NCBI RefSeq assembly: GCF_001306135.1
Contig: NZ_LGKP01000035.1
Location: 496,001 to 560,000 of the forward strand
Direction: 5' to 3'
Source: Herpetosiphon geysericola
GTDB taxonomy: Bacteria; Chloroflexota; Chloroflexia; Chloroflexales; Herpetosiphonaceae
DNA: 64,000 nt
Shown one piece after another: positions 34,977-46,177 of this stretch; position 1 is the first letter of the stretch; every line of letters begins with the position of its first letter. The notes under the pieces were generated by a model. It did no database searches, was not told the DNA's origin, and was given only the letters and a program-made list of their open reading frames with translations. The position numbers were made by a program, and so were the translations under genes.

Positions 34977-35776
34977 GTAAATTGCTTAAGCGTATGCCAC
35001 AATAGCTCAGCACCCACAAAGATGAAAAATGGCCCAGCCCAGATCCCATTAACGAACAACCATGTAGACCGCCAAATAAAGCGGTGGTCGGCCATCAAGC
35101 TCTCGACGCTGCTGCCAACATACAGACGTGGGGCATTTTCGATCACAGTATAGCCATGAGTTTCAAGGTTTTTGGTGATCGCCGTTTGTTGCGGATTTGG
35201 ATTGGTTGGCTTGGCAATTAGCGCTGCCTTGATTGGCTGCTTCCATTCTTCACATTCGTATTCAAAATAGCCGCCGCACACAGCCCATGCCGGAACTGGC
35301 TGGTTGGGCTGCCAATCGGGGCTAGTCAGCGGTGCAACGCTCATCGCATGTGAGGTTGTGCTCGAGCGCCGAGCATCACGGGTAGTGTAGGAAAAAGTTA
35401 GGCCATACTCACGTTGTACAACTGCTTGCTCCAGCGTGAAGATCATGGCCTCGGGATGCTCGCTGATTTGCTCAGCCCGAATGTTGTCAATTTGAATCTG
35501 ACCATAATACAAGCGCTCTTGGCTTGTACCAATTCCGGTGCCAATCAGCGTGCCAATATTCAACAAACAAATCACGCCCAACAGCGCATGGTTGATCCAG
35601 CGCTGGCTGAGGCGAACAAACAGGACAATACTGGCGATTCCAGCAATAATACCGAGTAGATAGGACGCGGACTCGCCCAGCCAAAAGCCAATTGCCCCAC
35701 CCAAAACTGCACACCACAAACCAAAAAGCATCCCTATTATTAGCGTGCGCCCAAAGTTTAGCCATTGAGTTTTCAT
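34961..35776 (-). CDS. membrane protein, paralogue of the next gene, unknown function
   Basis: 271 residues from the ATG at 35776 (aaggaac site). Hydrophobic segments lie at about 14-34, 38-56 and 65-83, a soluble region of about 130 residues follows, and a last segment (about 235-257) precedes a basic tail. The soluble region shares a pattern with the upstream gene: APLTSPDWQPNQPVPAWAVC against APLTTSAWQYGDPVPAWAAC, and NAPRLYVG against NAPILEVG. A pair of cysteines (VCGG...YECEEW) is conserved between the two. No known family was recognised. It lies 10 bases after its paralogue and ends in a two-way terminator. Confidence 0.65.
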   Translation of the reverse strand: MKTQWLNFGRTLIIGMLFGLWCAVLGGAIGFWLGESASYLLGIIAGIASIVLFVRLSQRWINHALLGVICLLNIGTLIGTGIGTSQERLYYGQIQIDNIRAEQISEHPEAMIFTLEQAVVQREYGLTFSYTTRDARRSSTTSHAMSVAPLTSPDWQPNQPVPAWAVCGGYFEYECEEWKQPIKAALIAKPTNPNPQQTAITKNLETHGYTVIENAPRLYVGSSVESLMADHRFIWRSTWLFVNGIWAGPFFIFVGAELLWHTLKQFTKKPS

Positions 35777-35786
35777 CCATTGTTCC

Positions 35787-36587
35787 TTATCGATTACGCA
35801 ACCAACGCCAGGTAAACCGCACACAGCCGATCAGCACAATTGGCACGGCCCAGACCAAAACCATGATGATCCACACAAACAGCCATTGCCAGCGTTTGGC
35901 GGTATTGAAGCTATTCGAGCCTGCGCCAACTTCTAGGATTGGGGCATTGTTTAGCTCTACATAATCGTATGTGGCGAGGTTGGTAAGCTTGGCAACGGTG
36001 TATTTATCGAGGTACAGTTCTTCGGGCAATGCGCCATTCACAATTGGGTCATCCCAATCGTAGCAAGCGATGTTGTAATCGGCGTTGCAGGCGGCCCAAG
36101 CAGGCACAGGATCGCCATATTGCCAAGCGCTGGTGGTCAGTGGCGCAAGGCTGTAGTAGCTGTAAGTGATGCGTGAGCTTTTGCGATCTTTGCTGGCAAC
36201 TTTGTGGACTGTGGCATAGTTGGTTTGTACCACTGCATCATTGAAGTAAAAGCTTGCTGCATTTGGATAATAAGGAATTTCGGCGGCGCTAATATTACGA
36301 ATGCTTTCTTTGCCAGCGGTGTAGCGCATATAGCGCCTGCCCATGCCTGTAAACATCAAAATAACTACGTGCCAGATGATGATCATGCCTGCAAAACCAT
36401 TGCTGATGCGACCATCAGTAGCGCCAGCCCAATACGCGCTGATGCCTAGCCAAGCGATGCCAATGAGGGCAAATGACCATGGCGGCGGCGTGAGAAACCC
36501 CAAAATTCCGCCGATAACCACACATAAAACGCTGTTATAAAACCCTGCCGCCACGTGAAACCCAAGACTGCGCCATGATTCAAACAT
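35787..36587 (-). CDS. membrane protein, paralogue of the downstream gene, unknown function
   Basis: 266 residues from the ATG at 36587, which has an aaaggag site; an open frame to 36683 lacks one. Three hydrophobic segments (about 13-31, 36-52, 64-82), a soluble central domain with APLTTSAWQYGDPVPAWAAC and NIACYDWDDPI, and a C-terminal segment (about 238-258) give the same topology as the next gene. The two form a tandem duplicate pair, probably co-transcribed. The shared Cys pair could form a disulphide if the domain is external. Function unknown. Confidence 0.65.
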   Translation of the reverse strand: MFESWRSLGFHVAAGFYNSVLCVVIGGILGFLTPPPWSFALIGIAWLGISAYWAGATDGRISNGFAGMIIIWHVVILMFTGMGRRYMRYTAGKESIRNISAAEIPYYPNAASFYFNDAVVQTNYATVHKVASKDRKSSRITYSYYSLAPLTTSAWQYGDPVPAWAACNADYNIACYDWDDPIVNGALPEELYLDKYTVAKLTNLATYDYVELNNAPILEVGAGSNSFNTAKRWQWLFVWIIMVLVWAVPIVLIGCVRFTWRWLRNR

Positions 36588-36683
36588 GGGCTGGCTCCTT
36601 TCGCTGCATTGCTGTGCGCTAGGTACGCAGCTAGCTAGCGAGGGTTTTAGTGTACTAGCCGATCGCTGGTTGGGGAATAGCAC

Positions 36684-36717
36684 AAAAACACCGTTGGAAT
36701 GGCTCCAACGGTGTTTT
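36684..36717 (-). terminator. terminator after rpoC
   Basis: A 10-bp stem (CACCGTTGGA at 36689-36698 with its complement at 36704-36713) closes a five-base loop. A run of T residues follows on the minus strand (AAAAA at 36684-36688), and T residues also follow on the plus strand. Confidence 0.9.
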
Positions 36718-36742
36718 GTTGATTGAACTTTTGGGCTATTGC

Positions 36743-39700
36743 TTAGACGTTTTCTTCGTCTTCGTCGGTGCCAAGCAGTTCGTTCAAGGTTGGTTTGCGA
36801 CCTTCTTCTGCTTGCAAGCGAGCCATCGCTTGAGCAAAAAGATCATCTTTCGGCCCGTTGCCGCTATCAATGTTCGTAACAGCGTTTAAGGCTTCGTCGA
36901 ACGAGCGTGGTGGCGCTGGCTTGGGTTCGCTGGCGATTGCTGGCGCTGGCGTTGCTGCTGGCGTTTCGCGATCTGCTGGCGCGCTGGTGATTTGGGCAAC
37001 GCGCAAGGCGGCTTCTTCGGCCAATTTGCGGCGTTGCTCCATACCCGTGCCTGCTGGGATGAGCTTGCCAATAACCACGTTTTCCTTCAAGCCACGCAGG
37101 TAGTCGATCTTGCCGTTGACGGCAGCTTCGGTCAATACGCGGGTGGTTTCTTGGAATGAGGCCGCCGACAAGAATGAGTCGGTCGACAACGAGGCCTTGG
37201 TAATCCCCAACAGCACTGGCACTGCCAACGCTGGATCGCCACCTTGGCTCACAATCGAAGCATTGATCCGATTAAGTTCGTGCAGTTCGACCAATTCGCC
37301 TGGCAACAGTTCAGTATCGCCTGGCTCTTCGATGCGTACCCGCCGCAACATTTGGCGCACAATCACTTCAATGTGTTTATCGTTGATCCCCACACCTTGC
37401 GAACGATAAACCTTTTGGGCTTCGTTGGTCAGGTATTCTTGCACTGCTTCGCGACCACGCAATTGCAGCATTTCTTGTGGGTCAGACGAACCTTCGGTCA
37501 TTTGCTGGCCAACTTGGACTAAATCGCCATCTTTGACCCGCAAGCGAGCGGCGTGGGCAATAACTTCTTCATGTTCTTCGATGTCTTTGGCTTGAATCAC
37601 CAAGCGATCATCGTCAACATAGACGTTGCCTGCCAAGCCTGCGACCAATGGTGGGCGGCTGTCGCCGTCAACATTGCTTTCGGCCAAGAGGTTGCCAATT
37701 TCGACCGCATCGCCATTTTTGACGACCACGCGATAGTCTTTGGGCAACATTTGCTCGTCGGTATAAACTTCCTCAGAGACGATCCGCAAGCGCCGAATGC
37801 CTTCTTCTTCGCGCACAATCTGGACGCGGCCAGCAATTTGCGCCAACACGGCTTTACCCTTAGGAATCCGCGCTTCGAAGATTTCTTGCACCCGTGGCAA
37901 ACCTTGGGTAATGTCGGTATCAGTTGCAACACCACCGGTGTGGAACGTCCGCAACGTCAGCTGCGTCCCTGGCTCACCGATTGATTGGGCTGCAATAATC
38001 CCAACAGCTTCGCCAATTTCGACCATCTTGCCAGTGGCAAGGTTGCGGCCATAACACTTGCGACAAATGCCATAATCGGCGTTACAGGTCAATACTGAAC
38101 GGACATAAATGCCGAATTCAGCTTGGGCCTCTTTGTCGAGTGATTTCAGGACGTTGGCGATATGCTTGCCATCATCTTCTAAGATTTCGCTATCAGTCGG
38201 GAAAACGACTTCACCAGTCACCGGATTGGTAACCGGAGCCACCGTCACGCGCCCAACGATGCGATCTTCGACCGAGGCCAAAATATCGCGGCTGACCCGA
38301 ATCCACATGCCTTCGGTGGTGCCACAATCTTCGATTGTCACAATCACATCTTGGGCAACGTCAACCAAACGGCGGGTCAAATAGCCAGCGTCTGCTGTCC
38401 GCAAGGCGGTATCAGCCAAACCTTTCCGGCCACCGTGAGTCGAGATGAAGTATTCGATAACGCTCAAACCTTCGCGGAAGTTGGCGGTAATCGGCAGTTC
38501 GATAATCCGTCCGGTTGGGTCGGTGGTCAAGCCCCGCATCCCAGCCATCTGGCGAATTTGCTCGACGTTACCACGCGCCCCAGAGGTTGACATCATCGAG
38601 ACTGGCCCGAATGGATTCAACGAGCGTTGGACTTCAACCTTAATTTGGTTGGTTGCATCAAGCCATGCCGAAACCACTTCGCGATAGCGTTCGTCGTCGG
38701 TAATCAGTCCACGGCGCTGCATCTTTTCGATGTCTTGCACCTTCTTGTAGGTTTCTTCCACAATCGCATTTTTGGTGTCGGGAACTTCTACGTCCGAAGC
38801 CGAGAAGGTCATCCCGCCCAAGGTGGCGTGCTTGAAGCCCAAGGCCTTGATCCGGTCGGCCAAACGTGCCGTTCGTTCCGAGGCATAGAAGCGCAACAAC
38901 GATTCTTCCGAGGTTTCAGGGCCGAAGCGTTCAATTAATTCTTGATACACATCAGCAATGATGTTCTCGCGTTGGGAGTGGAAGCGATAACAATCGGCGA
39001 TCAAGGCTTTCAAGCCCGATTTGCCAACCAAGAAGTTGCGATAGTGCAAGGGTGAGCGATAGCCGTTTTCGCCAGCTTTTGGCTCGCCTTGGTAGCGCAA
39101 CGCATTGTTGAAGATGATCCGCCCCACACTGGTCTCAATTAAGACCCGTGGGGTTACACCATCCAACGATGGCAATTCTTTATCGCGCAAATCGCTGCCT
39201 GGCAGAATGTAATCTTCGATCACAATCCAGACTGGCGCTTGAATATGTACGATGCCGTTGGTGTAGGCCAACAAGGCTTCGTCAATTGAACCAAAGCGCT
39301 TGCCGCCACCCTTGGCTCCAGGCCGAACTTGGGTCAGATAGAAACAACCCAACACGATGTCTTGTGATGGCGTAATAATGGGATCGCCAGTTGCAGGTGA
39401 CAACAGGTTGTAGGTCGAGATCATCCGGCGACGCGCTTCTTCTTGGGCCTTGCGCGACAATGGAACGTGCACAGCCATTTGGTCGCCGTCAAAGTCGGCG
39501 TTGAACGCAGCACACACCAAGGGGTGCAATTGAATCGCCGAGCCTTCGATCAGCTTGGCTTCAAAGGCTTGAATTGACAAACGGTGCAGCGAAGGCGCAC
39601 GGTTGAGCAATACCAAGTAGTCTTTGATGACTTCTTCGAGTACATCCCACACTTCTGGGCGAACCCGCTCAACGAAGCGCTTGGCTGATTTGATGTTGTG

Positions 39701-41374
39701 GGCAAAGCCTTTATCGACCAAACGGCGCATGACGAATGGCTTGAACAATTCCAAGGCCATTTTCTTGGGCAAACCACATTGGTGCAATTGCAGGGTTGGC
39801 CCAACCACAATCACCGAACGGCCAGAGTAGTCGACCCGCTTACCCAAAAGGTTTTGGCGGAAGCGACCTTGCTTGCCCTTGAGCATATCGCTCAAGCTCT
39901 TCAGCCGATGCTTGCCCTTGCCACTGACTGGGCGTCCACGGCGACCGTTGTCGATCAAGGCATCAACTGCTTCTTGCAACATCCGTTTTTCGTTGCGCAC
40001 GATGATTTCAGGTGCGTTTAGCTCCATCAAGCGCTTGAGGCGATTATTGCGGTTGATCACCCGCCGATACAGGTCGTTCAAGTCGGAGGTCGCAAATCGA
40101 CCACCATCAAGCTGCACCATCGGGCGCAAATCTGGTGGAATCACTGGCAACACGGTCATAATCATCCATTCAGGACGATTGCCGCTCTTGCGGAATGCTT
40201 CAACCACGCGCAGCCGTTTGGTGGCTTTCTTGCGGCGTTGGCCCGATGAACTTTGGACTTCGGCTTGGGTTTGATTCGACAATTCATCGAGATCAACCAT
40301 CGATACGATGTCGCGCACCGCACCAGCACCCATATCGGCCTTGAAGGTGTAGGGCGCTAAATCACGCAGAATCCGATATTCGTTTTCCGAAATGATTCGG
40401 TGCAACTGAATATCATCCAAGCGATCAAGCTTGTCTTTTTCTTCTTTGTTGAGATCTTCAAGCTGCTTGATCAAGGCCGTGGTCAAACGCTCTTGCTCAG
40501 CATCAGCCACCGATTGGCGTTGATCACGCTCGCCGTCAGCCAACAAACGCACGTTTTCAATTTCGTATTCGCGGCGTTGTTCAAGCTTTTCGCGCTCTTG
40601 ATCGATCAGTTGTTCGAGTTGTTCCAACGTGCGTTCGCGCACTGGCTCGTTTTCTTCGAGCAGCACCGTACCCCGATACACAATATCTTCATCGGCTAGT
40701 GCGTCGATGCCGATCAGTTCTTCGAGGTGTTCGCGCAATGCATTGGCTTCGTCTTCGATTTCTTGGCGTTGGCGGGCAAATTGTTCATGCGTGCGCTCCA
40801 ACGTGCCTTCCATGGCATTATCCATCGCCGCAAGGTCTTTGCTTAAACGGGTTGCCTTTTCGCCACGTTGTTCAAGGATTTTTTCTTCCAGATCTTTGCG
40901 CCGCACGCCAAAGTCGGTCTTCATTTGCTCACGTACATTGCCCAATGCCAGATCATCGACATCGGTAATAATGTATGAAGCAAAATAAAGTACCCGCTCA
41001 AGATTACGCGGCGATATATCTAAAAGTAAACCCAAACGCGATGGTGTGCCTTTAACAAACCAAATATGCGATACAGGTGAGGCAAGTTTGATATGACCCA
41101 TGCGATCGCGTCGCACTTTAGATCGCGTGACTTCTACGCCACATTTATCGCACACAATGCCTTTATAACGCACACGTTTGTACTTGCCACAGTAACATTC
41201 CCAATCGCGCGTGGGTCCGAAGATTTTTTCACAGAACAAGCCATCGCGTTCAGGACGCAGGGTTCTATAATTAATCGTCTCTGGTTTTGTTACTTCACCG
41301 TGTGACCAGCTCAGGATGTCTTCTGGTGAAGCGAGACTGATGCGAATTGCATTGAATTCATTGATTTCGAGCAT
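36743..41374 (-). CDS. rpoC: DNA-directed RNA polymerase subunit beta'
   Basis: Catalytic subunit of RNA polymerase. The Mg-binding motif [14 protein letters not shown] is present. Zinc site 1 is [20 protein letters not shown] near residue 60, and zinc site 2 comprises CGTTEGMW and [13 protein letters not shown]. At 1543 residues it is longer than the E. coli protein, partly because of a highly charged coiled-coil insertion at about residues 150-310 (for example [20 protein letters not shown]). The C-terminus carries an extra Pro/Ala-rich tail. A gaggag site precedes the ATG. It is separated from rpoB by a homing endonuclease gene and ends in a strong terminator. Confidence 0.97.
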   Translation of the reverse strand: MLEINEFNAIRISLASPEDILSWSHGEVTKPETINYRTLRPERDGLFCEKIFGPTRDWECYCGKYKRVRYKGIVCDKCGVEVTRSKVRRDRMGHIKLASPVSHIWFVKGTPSRLGLLLDISPRNLERVLYFASYIITDVDDLALGNVREQMKTDFGVRRKDLEEKILEQRGEKATRLSKDLAAMDNAMEGTLERTHEQFARQRQEIEDEANALREHLEELIGIDALADEDIVYRGTVLLEENEPVRERTLEQLEQLIDQEREKLEQRREYEIENVRLLADGERDQRQSVADAEQERLTTALIKQLEDLNKEEKDKLDRLDDIQLHRIISENEYRILRDLAPYTFKADMGAGAVRDIVSMVDLDELSNQTQAEVQSSSGQRRKKATKRLRVVEAFRKSGNRPEWMIMTVLPVIPPDLRPMVQLDGGRFATSDLNDLYRRVINRNNRLKRLMELNAPEIIVRNEKRMLQEAVDALIDNGRRGRPVSGKGKHRLKSLSDMLKGKQGRFRQNLLGKRVDYSGRSVIVVGPTLQLHQCGLPKKMALELFKPFVMRRLVDKGFAHNIKSAKRFVERVRPEVWDVLEEVIKDYLVLLNRAPSLHRLSIQAFEAKLIEGSAIQLHPLVCAAFNADFDGDQMAVHVPLSRKAQEEARRRMISTYNLLSPATGDPIITPSQDIVLGCFYLTQVRPGAKGGGKRFGSIDEALLAYTNGIVHIQAPVWIVIEDYILPGSDLRDKELPSLDGVTPRVLIETSVGRIIFNNALRYQGEPKAGENGYRSPLHYRNFLVGKSGLKALIADCYRFHSQRENIIADVYQELIERFGPETSEESLLRFYASERTARLADRIKALGFKHATLGGMTFSASDVEVPDTKNAIVEETYKKVQDIEKMQRRGLITDDERYREVVSAWLDATNQIKVEVQRSLNPFGPVSMMSTSGARGNVEQIRQMAGMRGLTTDPTGRIIELPITANFREGLSVIEYFISTHGGRKGLADTALRTADAGYLTRRLVDVAQDVIVTIEDCGTTEGMWIRVSRDILASVEDRIVGRVTVAPVTNPVTGEVVFPTDSEILEDDGKHIANVLKSLDKEAQAEFGIYVRSVLTCNADYGICRKCYGRNLATGKMVEIGEAVGIIAAQSIGEPGTQLTLRTFHTGGVATDTDITQGLPRVQEIFEARIPKGKAVLAQIAGRVQIVREEEGIRRLRIVSEEVYTDEQMLPKDYRVVVKNGDAVEIGNLLAESNVDGDSRPPLVAGLAGNVYVDDDRLVIQAKDIEEHEEVIAHAARLRVKDGDLVQVGQQMTEGSSDPQEMLQLRGREAVQEYLTNEAQKVYRSQGVGINDKHIEVIVRQMLRRVRIEEPGDTELLPGELVELHELNRINASIVSQGGDPALAVPVLLGITKASLSTDSFLSAASFQETTRVLTEAAVNGKIDYLRGLKENVVIGKLIPAGTGMEQRRKLAEEAALRVAQITSAPADRETPAATPAPAIASEPKPAPPRSFDEALNAVTNIDSGNGPKDDLFAQAMARLQAEEGRKPTLNELLGTDEDEENV

Positions 41375-41391
41375 GGTTGAACGCTCCTCGG

Positions 41392-42087
41392 TTAAGGAAG
41401 ATAGTTTGCAAAATGCAAGCGCATCTTCTCGGTAATTGTTCCCCGCTCAGGCGACTTCTTCGGTTGCCATTGCTCAAATTGCTGCGCGATAGCAGCTTTA
41501 CGTGCTAGCATCAGGCCATTATTATTACGATATAGCCAAATTGCTAAACACTTAGCACGAATTGTGCTCCACTTGATGTAATAATTATTGCGATTATGGC
41601 TAATATTTGGTGCTGGTATTCCGGTCATTAATTCAATATATCTACCTGTTTCAAGCAGTAATTGCTGAGAGCCAGAATAAATTTGAATAACAGGCCGATC
41701 ACCATTCCAAACTAAGGTACCATCACCATCAATAAACCCACGAATAAAATCCACGAGATATTCGGTTGGTACATTAGGAAAGCCTATAACATGCGATTTG
41801 TTTGGAATTCCTCCAAGGTTGAGTAGATCATGATACAAGCCTTGATTGCAAATGACCATTTCGTGACAGCTTGATTCTTTACGTACTTGGCGTAAAGCTG
41901 CTGTTGCACCCATAGTATTAGCAATAGTTTGTAAGTGTTCTATATCAATGCTGGCGATCTGAACAAGGTGACCACCATTTCTGGAATGAATTCGCATATA
42001 TCCATCGGCCCACCAATAACCTAGAACATAGGCCATGGTTGGTGACCATGTGCGAAAGAAAGGGTTGCTAGCAGCAGGTCGAGCCAT
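41392..42087 (-). CDS. free-standing LAGLIDADG homing endonuclease, between rpoB and rpoC
   Basis: 231 residues with two LAGLIDADG-type motifs: [10 protein letters not shown] (20-29) and [13 protein letters not shown] (111-123), each ending in the catalytic acidic residue, so it can form a monomeric pseudo-dimer. Intein splice residues and intron-like flanks are absent. It reads in the same direction as rpoB and rpoC, 77 bases after the rpoB stop and 17 before rpoC, and must be crossed by read-through. Codons are more AT-rich than the rpo genes (many Asn, Ile, Tyr), as expected of a transferred element. No clear ribosome site precedes the ATG at 42087; a start at residue 18 is possible. Confidence 0.85.
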   Translation of the reverse strand: MARPAASNPFFRTWSPTMAYVLGYWWADGYMRIHSRNGGHLVQIASIDIEHLQTIANTMGATAALRQVRKESSCHEMVICNQGLYHDLLNLGGIPNKSHVIGFPNVPTEYLVDFIRGFIDGDGTLVWNGDRPVIQIYSGSQQLLLETGRYIELMTGIPAPNISHNRNNYYIKWSTIRAKCLAIWLYRNNNGLMLARKAAIAQQFEQWQPKKSPERGTITEKMRLHFANYLP

Positions 42088-42109
42088 GGTAGCACCGTGC
42101 GATAACGAG

Positions 42110-42139
42110 GCGGTAGTTCACGTCATTGGGAACTACCGC
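42110..42139 (-). promoter_or_regulatory. strong hairpin between rpoB and the endonuclease gene
   Basis: A perfect 10-bp stem (GCGGTAGTTC and its complement, arms 42130-42139 and 42110-42119) with a 10-base loop. No T-run follows, so it is more likely an RNA processing or stability element, or a scar of the insertion, than a terminator. Confidence 0.65.
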
Positions 42140-42164
42140 GAGAGCAATGGATCGCAACCGAAGT

Positions 42165-45100
42165 TTAGAGTTCGCCTTTTTCCATCCCCGACAGGTTGAT
42201 GCCGTCGAGTGAGATTAAGTCATCGGCTTCGCTATCGGTTAGCTCAACCGGGCGTTCATCAGCGGTCAACACATCGACCGACAGACCAAGCGATTGCAAC
42301 TCTTTGATCAAGACCTTGAACGATTCTGGTACGCCGGCTTCGTTGATCGGATCGCCCTTGACGATCGCCTCATACGTTTTGACCCGACCAACCACGTCGT
42401 CGGACTTGACCGTGAGCATTTCTTGGAGAATATAGGCTGCGCCATAGGCTTCGAGCGCCCAGACTTCCATTTCCCCAAAGCGCTGACCGCCGAACTGTGC
42501 CTTACCGCCGAGTGGTTGTTGAGTCACCAAGCTGTAGGGGCCAGTTGAGCGAGCGTGGATCTTATCTTCCACTAAGTGCGCCAACTTGAGCATATATTTG
42601 TAACCGACGGTCACTGGATTATCGAATTTCTCGCCAGTACGGCCATCGTAGAGATCGATCTTAGCATCGGATGGTAAGCCTGATTCAGCGAGTGCTTTGA
42701 CAATATCCTCATCGCGTGCGCCGTCGAAGACTGGCGTGGCAATGCGGAAGCCCAAGCGTGAAGCAGCCCAACCCAAGTGGGTTTCCAAAATCTGGCCGAT
42801 GTTCATCCGGCTTGGCACAGCCAACGGATTCAAGACGATATCGACAGGCGTGCCATCTGGTAAGAATGGCATATCTTCGATTGGCAGCACACGGCTGACC
42901 ACGCCTTTGTTGCCGTGGCGACCAGCCATTTTATCGCCGGGGCTGATTTTGCGTTTTTGGCAGAGCATAACGCGCACGGTTTGGTTGACCCCGACTGGCA
43001 TTTCAGTCGTTTCATCGCGGGTAAAGACCTTGACATCAATGACTTTACCTTTGACCCCGTTGGGAACGCGCAAGCTACTATCTTTAACTTCGCGAGCCTT
43101 TTCACCGAAGATCGCCCGCAAGAGGCGTTCTTCAGCGGTCAGGTCAGTTTCGCCCTTGGGTGTGATTTTGCCAACCAAAATATCGTTTGGCTGCACATCA
43201 GCACCAACGTAGATAATCCCGCGTTCGTCCAAGTTTTTAAGGCTATCTTGGCCGACGTTTGGAATATCGCGGGTAATTTCTTCGGGGCCAAGTTTGGTAT
43301 CGCGGGCTTCGACTTCATATTTTTCAATGTGAATCGAGGTGAAAATATCTTCGCGGACCAAGCGTTCGCTAACCAAGATCGCGTCTTCGAAGTTCCCACC
43401 TTCCCAAGGCATATAGGCCACGAGAATGTTTTGGCCAAGCGCTAGCTCGCCATTTTGGGTCGAAGAACTATCGGCGATTACCTCGCCAGCCCGAATTTTA
43501 TCGCCAATAAAGACGCTTGGGCGTTGGTTGATACAGGTATCTTGGTTCGAGCGCAAGAACTTGAGCAATGGATAGGTGCGTTCGGTGCCATCGTTTTCGC
43601 GCACCAAAATGCGTTCGCTATTTGATGAAAGCACCACAGCATCGGCACGAGCCACAACCACCTGACCTGAGTCGCGGGCGGCTTTGTGTTCCATGCCAGT
43701 GCCGATAATTGGCGCGTCTGGGCGCAACAATGGCACTGCTTGGCGCTGCATATTCGAACCCATCAAGGCACGGTTTGCATCGTCGTGTTCCAAGAACGGA
43801 ATCAACGCGGTTGAAACGCTGACCACCTGCTTGGGCGAAACGTCCATATAATCGACAGAAGCGATTGGTGATTGGACGAAATCTTCAGCGTGGCGGCATG
43901 AAACCGTTGGGTCGATAAAGCGGAAGCGTTCGTCGAGCAAAGCGTTGGCTTGGGCAATAATGAACTTATCTTCTTCGTCGGCTGGCAAGTAGTCGGTTTC
44001 ATTGGTGACAACTGGGTGAATTTTGATTGCGCGCAAGGGCAAATCGGCAATTTTGGTTGCCAAGGCCCGATCAATTTCGGTGCCAGTTTCAGCGATCAAA
44101 TCGCCAGTCGCTGGGTTGACAATATCTTCGCGCAGCAACTGGCCATTCAGCACACCAATCGCAATGATCTTGGCTAATTCCTCGTCAACGCGAGCGCCAG
44201 CGCGGGCGATCAACTCGCCAGTGCTCAGGTGGCGGACATCGCGTGTGGTCATGCCGCGTTCAAGCCAAAGTGGCGTGTTATCGACTTCACGGTACACGCG
44301 GCGATATGGCGTTTCGAGGAAGCCCATTTCGTTGACGCGGGCAAAGGTCGACATCGTGCCAATCAGACCGATATTTGGCCCTTCAGGCGTTTCGACTGGG
44401 CAGATCCGGCCATAGTGCGAGTGGTGAACGTCGCGAACTTCGAAGCCAGCGCGATCGCGGCTCAGACCACCAGGCCCAAGCGCTGAAAGCCGGCGTTTGT
44501 GGGTCAACTCAGCCAATGGATTGGTTTGATCCATGAACTGCGAAAGTTGCGAACCGCCGAAGAACTCGCGCATTGCAGCGACCACAGGCCGGATATTGAT
44601 CAAGCCATTGGGCGTTGCTGCCTCTGGTTCTTGCAACGACATACGTTCCTTGATGACCCGTTCCATGCGCAACAAACCGACGCGGAATTGGGTTTGAATC
44701 AATTCGCCAACGGTCCGCACACGGCGGTTGCCAAGGTGGTCAATATCGTCTGGGTTGCCAATCCCATTATTGAGATCGATCAAGCGCTCGACAATTTTGA
44801 ACAAATCGGCTTTGCTCAGGACGCGCATGCTGAGGCTGGGAATTTCTTGGCCTTCGAAGAGGCGGCTTTTTTCCCAGAGATTACGATTTAATTTATAGCG
44901 ACCGACTTTGCCCAAGTCGTAGCGGCGCGAGTTGAACAGCAAGGTTTCCAATAACGAGCGAGCGTTATCGACGGTTGCTGGGTCACCTGGGCGCAAGCGC
45001 TTGTACAATTCCATAATCGCTTCTTTGGCATTGGTTGATGGATCTTTATCCAAGGTTGAAGCGATATATTGGTGGTCGCGGTTAACATCGACATTCGCGA

Positions 45101-45818
45101 ACAAGGCCATAACTTCTTCGTTGAGGCCACATTGATCGAGTGGTTTCTCGCCGAACAAGCCCAGCACAGCGCGGATCAAGATGGTGACTGGCAACTTACG
45201 TTTGCGGTCGACCTTGACCGAAAGCACATCGCGCTTATTGGTTTCGAACTCCAGCCAAGCACCACGATTGGGGATCAACTTGGCGCTATGGAGCGAACGA
45301 CCGCTGGTTGGCTCTTTTTCTTCTTTGAAATACACGCCAGGCGAGCGAATCAACTGCGACACAACAACCCGTTCTGCGCCGTTGATCACAAACGTCCCAT
45401 TATTGGTCATCAATGGGAAGTCGCCAAGGAAAATATCGCTTTCCTTGATTTCGCCAGTCGTTTTGACCTTTAACCGCACGCGGACACGGAGTGGCGCGGC
45501 GTAGGTCATATCGCGTTCACGGCACTCAAATTCGTTATAGCGGGGTTCGCCGAACTCATAATCGCTAAACGAAAGCTCTAGGTTTTTGCCCGTGAAGTCG
45601 TCGATGGGATTAATTTCATCGAACAACTCACGAAGCCCCTCACGTTGAAACCAGCGAAACGAATCGATCTGGGTTTCGATCAACTTCGGTAATTCAATCG
45701 CATCGGTAATGCGAGCAAAACTCCGACGTGATGCGATCATCGCACGACCTTGGTCATCGCGGAAGATACTGGACGTGATCAGCGGTGGCAGGATAACAGT
45801 TGACTGAACTTGCGGCAT
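42165..45818 (-). CDS. rpoB: DNA-directed RNA polymerase subunit beta
   Basis: 1217 residues. Family landmarks include GVYF near 180, the rifampicin-pocket region with [43 protein letters not shown] (as [27 protein letters not shown]), [33 protein letters not shown], and the C-terminal [16 protein letters not shown]. No intein interrupts it. The product starts [12 protein letters not shown] behind a ctagggagc site. Two near-consensus promoters and a leader of more than 200 bases lie upstream. The rpoB-endonuclease-rpoC order suggests one transcript. Confidence 0.97.
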   Translation of the reverse strand: MPQVQSTVILPPLITSSIFRDDQGRAMIASRRSFARITDAIELPKLIETQIDSFRWFQREGLRELFDEINPIDDFTGKNLELSFSDYEFGEPRYNEFECRERDMTYAAPLRVRVRLKVKTTGEIKESDIFLGDFPLMTNNGTFVINGAERVVVSQLIRSPGVYFKEEKEPTSGRSLHSAKLIPNRGAWLEFETNKRDVLSVKVDRKRKLPVTILIRAVLGLFGEKPLDQCGLNEEVMALFANVDVNRDHQYIASTLDKDPSTNAKEAIMELYKRLRPGDPATVDNARSLLETLLFNSRRYDLGKVGRYKLNRNLWEKSRLFEGQEIPSLSMRVLSKADLFKIVERLIDLNNGIGNPDDIDHLGNRRVRTVGELIQTQFRVGLLRMERVIKERMSLQEPEAATPNGLINIRPVVAAMREFFGGSQLSQFMDQTNPLAELTHKRRLSALGPGGLSRDRAGFEVRDVHHSHYGRICPVETPEGPNIGLIGTMSTFARVNEMGFLETPYRRVYREVDNTPLWLERGMTTRDVRHLSTGELIARAGARVDEELAKIIAIGVLNGQLLREDIVNPATGDLIAETGTEIDRALATKIADLPLRAIKIHPVVTNETDYLPADEEDKFIIAQANALLDERFRFIDPTVSCRHAEDFVQSPIASVDYMDVSPKQVVSVSTALIPFLEHDDANRALMGSNMQRQAVPLLRPDAPIIGTGMEHKAARDSGQVVVARADAVVLSSNSERILVRENDGTERTYPLLKFLRSNQDTCINQRPSVFIGDKIRAGEVIADSSSTQNGELALGQNILVAYMPWEGGNFEDAILVSERLVREDIFTSIHIEKYEVEARDTKLGPEEITRDIPNVGQDSLKNLDERGIIYVGADVQPNDILVGKITPKGETDLTAEERLLRAIFGEKAREVKDSSLRVPNGVKGKVIDVKVFTRDETTEMPVGVNQTVRVMLCQKRKISPGDKMAGRHGNKGVVSRVLPIEDMPFLPDGTPVDIVLNPLAVPSRMNIGQILETHLGWAASRLGFRIATPVFDGARDEDIVKALAESGLPSDAKIDLYDGRTGEKFDNPVTVGYKYMLKLAHLVEDKIHARSTGPYSLVTQQPLGGKAQFGGQRFGEMEVWALEAYGAAYILQEMLTVKSDDVVGRVKTYEAIVKGDPINEAGVPESFKVLIKELQSLGLSVDVLTADERPVELTDSEADDLISLDGINLSGMEKGEL

Positions 45819-46032
45819 CAGCTTCGCTCCCTAGCCCCGCAAAAGCACAAAATGCTCACCTCCAAACACCCGTAGTCAAAAATGCGACTTGTGGTTGTCC
45901 GGCTGCGAGTTTGACTGCTTTTGGCGGCAGCGCAACGAAAAATACGCCCAACGGCGTGGTATTGATATACATTCTTGGCGTGGATCGAAAGCCTCGTCCA
46001 AACACTACGAAAAGCTATTTTTGCAAAAGGAG
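45819..46032 (-). promoter_or_regulatory. rpoB 5' leader with possible attenuator
   Basis: This 214-base leader separates promoter P2 from rpoB. A short hairpin (ACGCC paired with GGCGT, 45957-45944) is followed by five T residues (45942-45938), an attenuator-like arrangement. A longer-range pairing between AGTCAAA and TTTGACT segments downstream is also possible. No ribosomal protein genes precede rpoB here, so the leader is its own control region. Confidence 0.45.
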
Positions 46033-46061
46033 ATTATAACAGCAAGGTCGAGAGGTGTCAA
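46033..46061 (-). promoter_or_regulatory. rpoB promoter P2 (perfect consensus)
   Basis: TTGACA (46061-46056), a 17-base spacer and TATAAT (46038-46033), read on the minus strand. Confidence 0.88.
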
Positions 46062-46090
46062 GAGACAATACGAGGTTTAAACTTGCGGGC

Positions 46091-46119
46091 ATTATACTCT
46101 TGCGCTCGAGAGAAGTCAA
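46091..46119 (-). promoter_or_regulatory. rpoB promoter P1
   Basis: TTGACT (46119-46114), a 17-base spacer and TATAAT (46096-46091), 58 bases upstream of P2. Its -35 box adjoins an AACCCC...GGGGTT inverted pair following ribF. Confidence 0.85.
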
Positions 46120-46177
46120 CCCCTTTTTTTAGAAATTCGCACATATGTTTTGAAGGCTAAGAAAAGGGGTTGTTTGG

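Noticed and set aside
41392-42164. Group I/II intron or intein around the homing endonuclease
   Set aside because: rpoB and rpoC are complete on either side, no splice residues or intron core were seen, so it is treated as free-standing.
36858-45504. Many plus-strand frames opposite rpoB and rpoC
   Set aside because: Shadows of highly conserved polymerase genes; none has family motifs.
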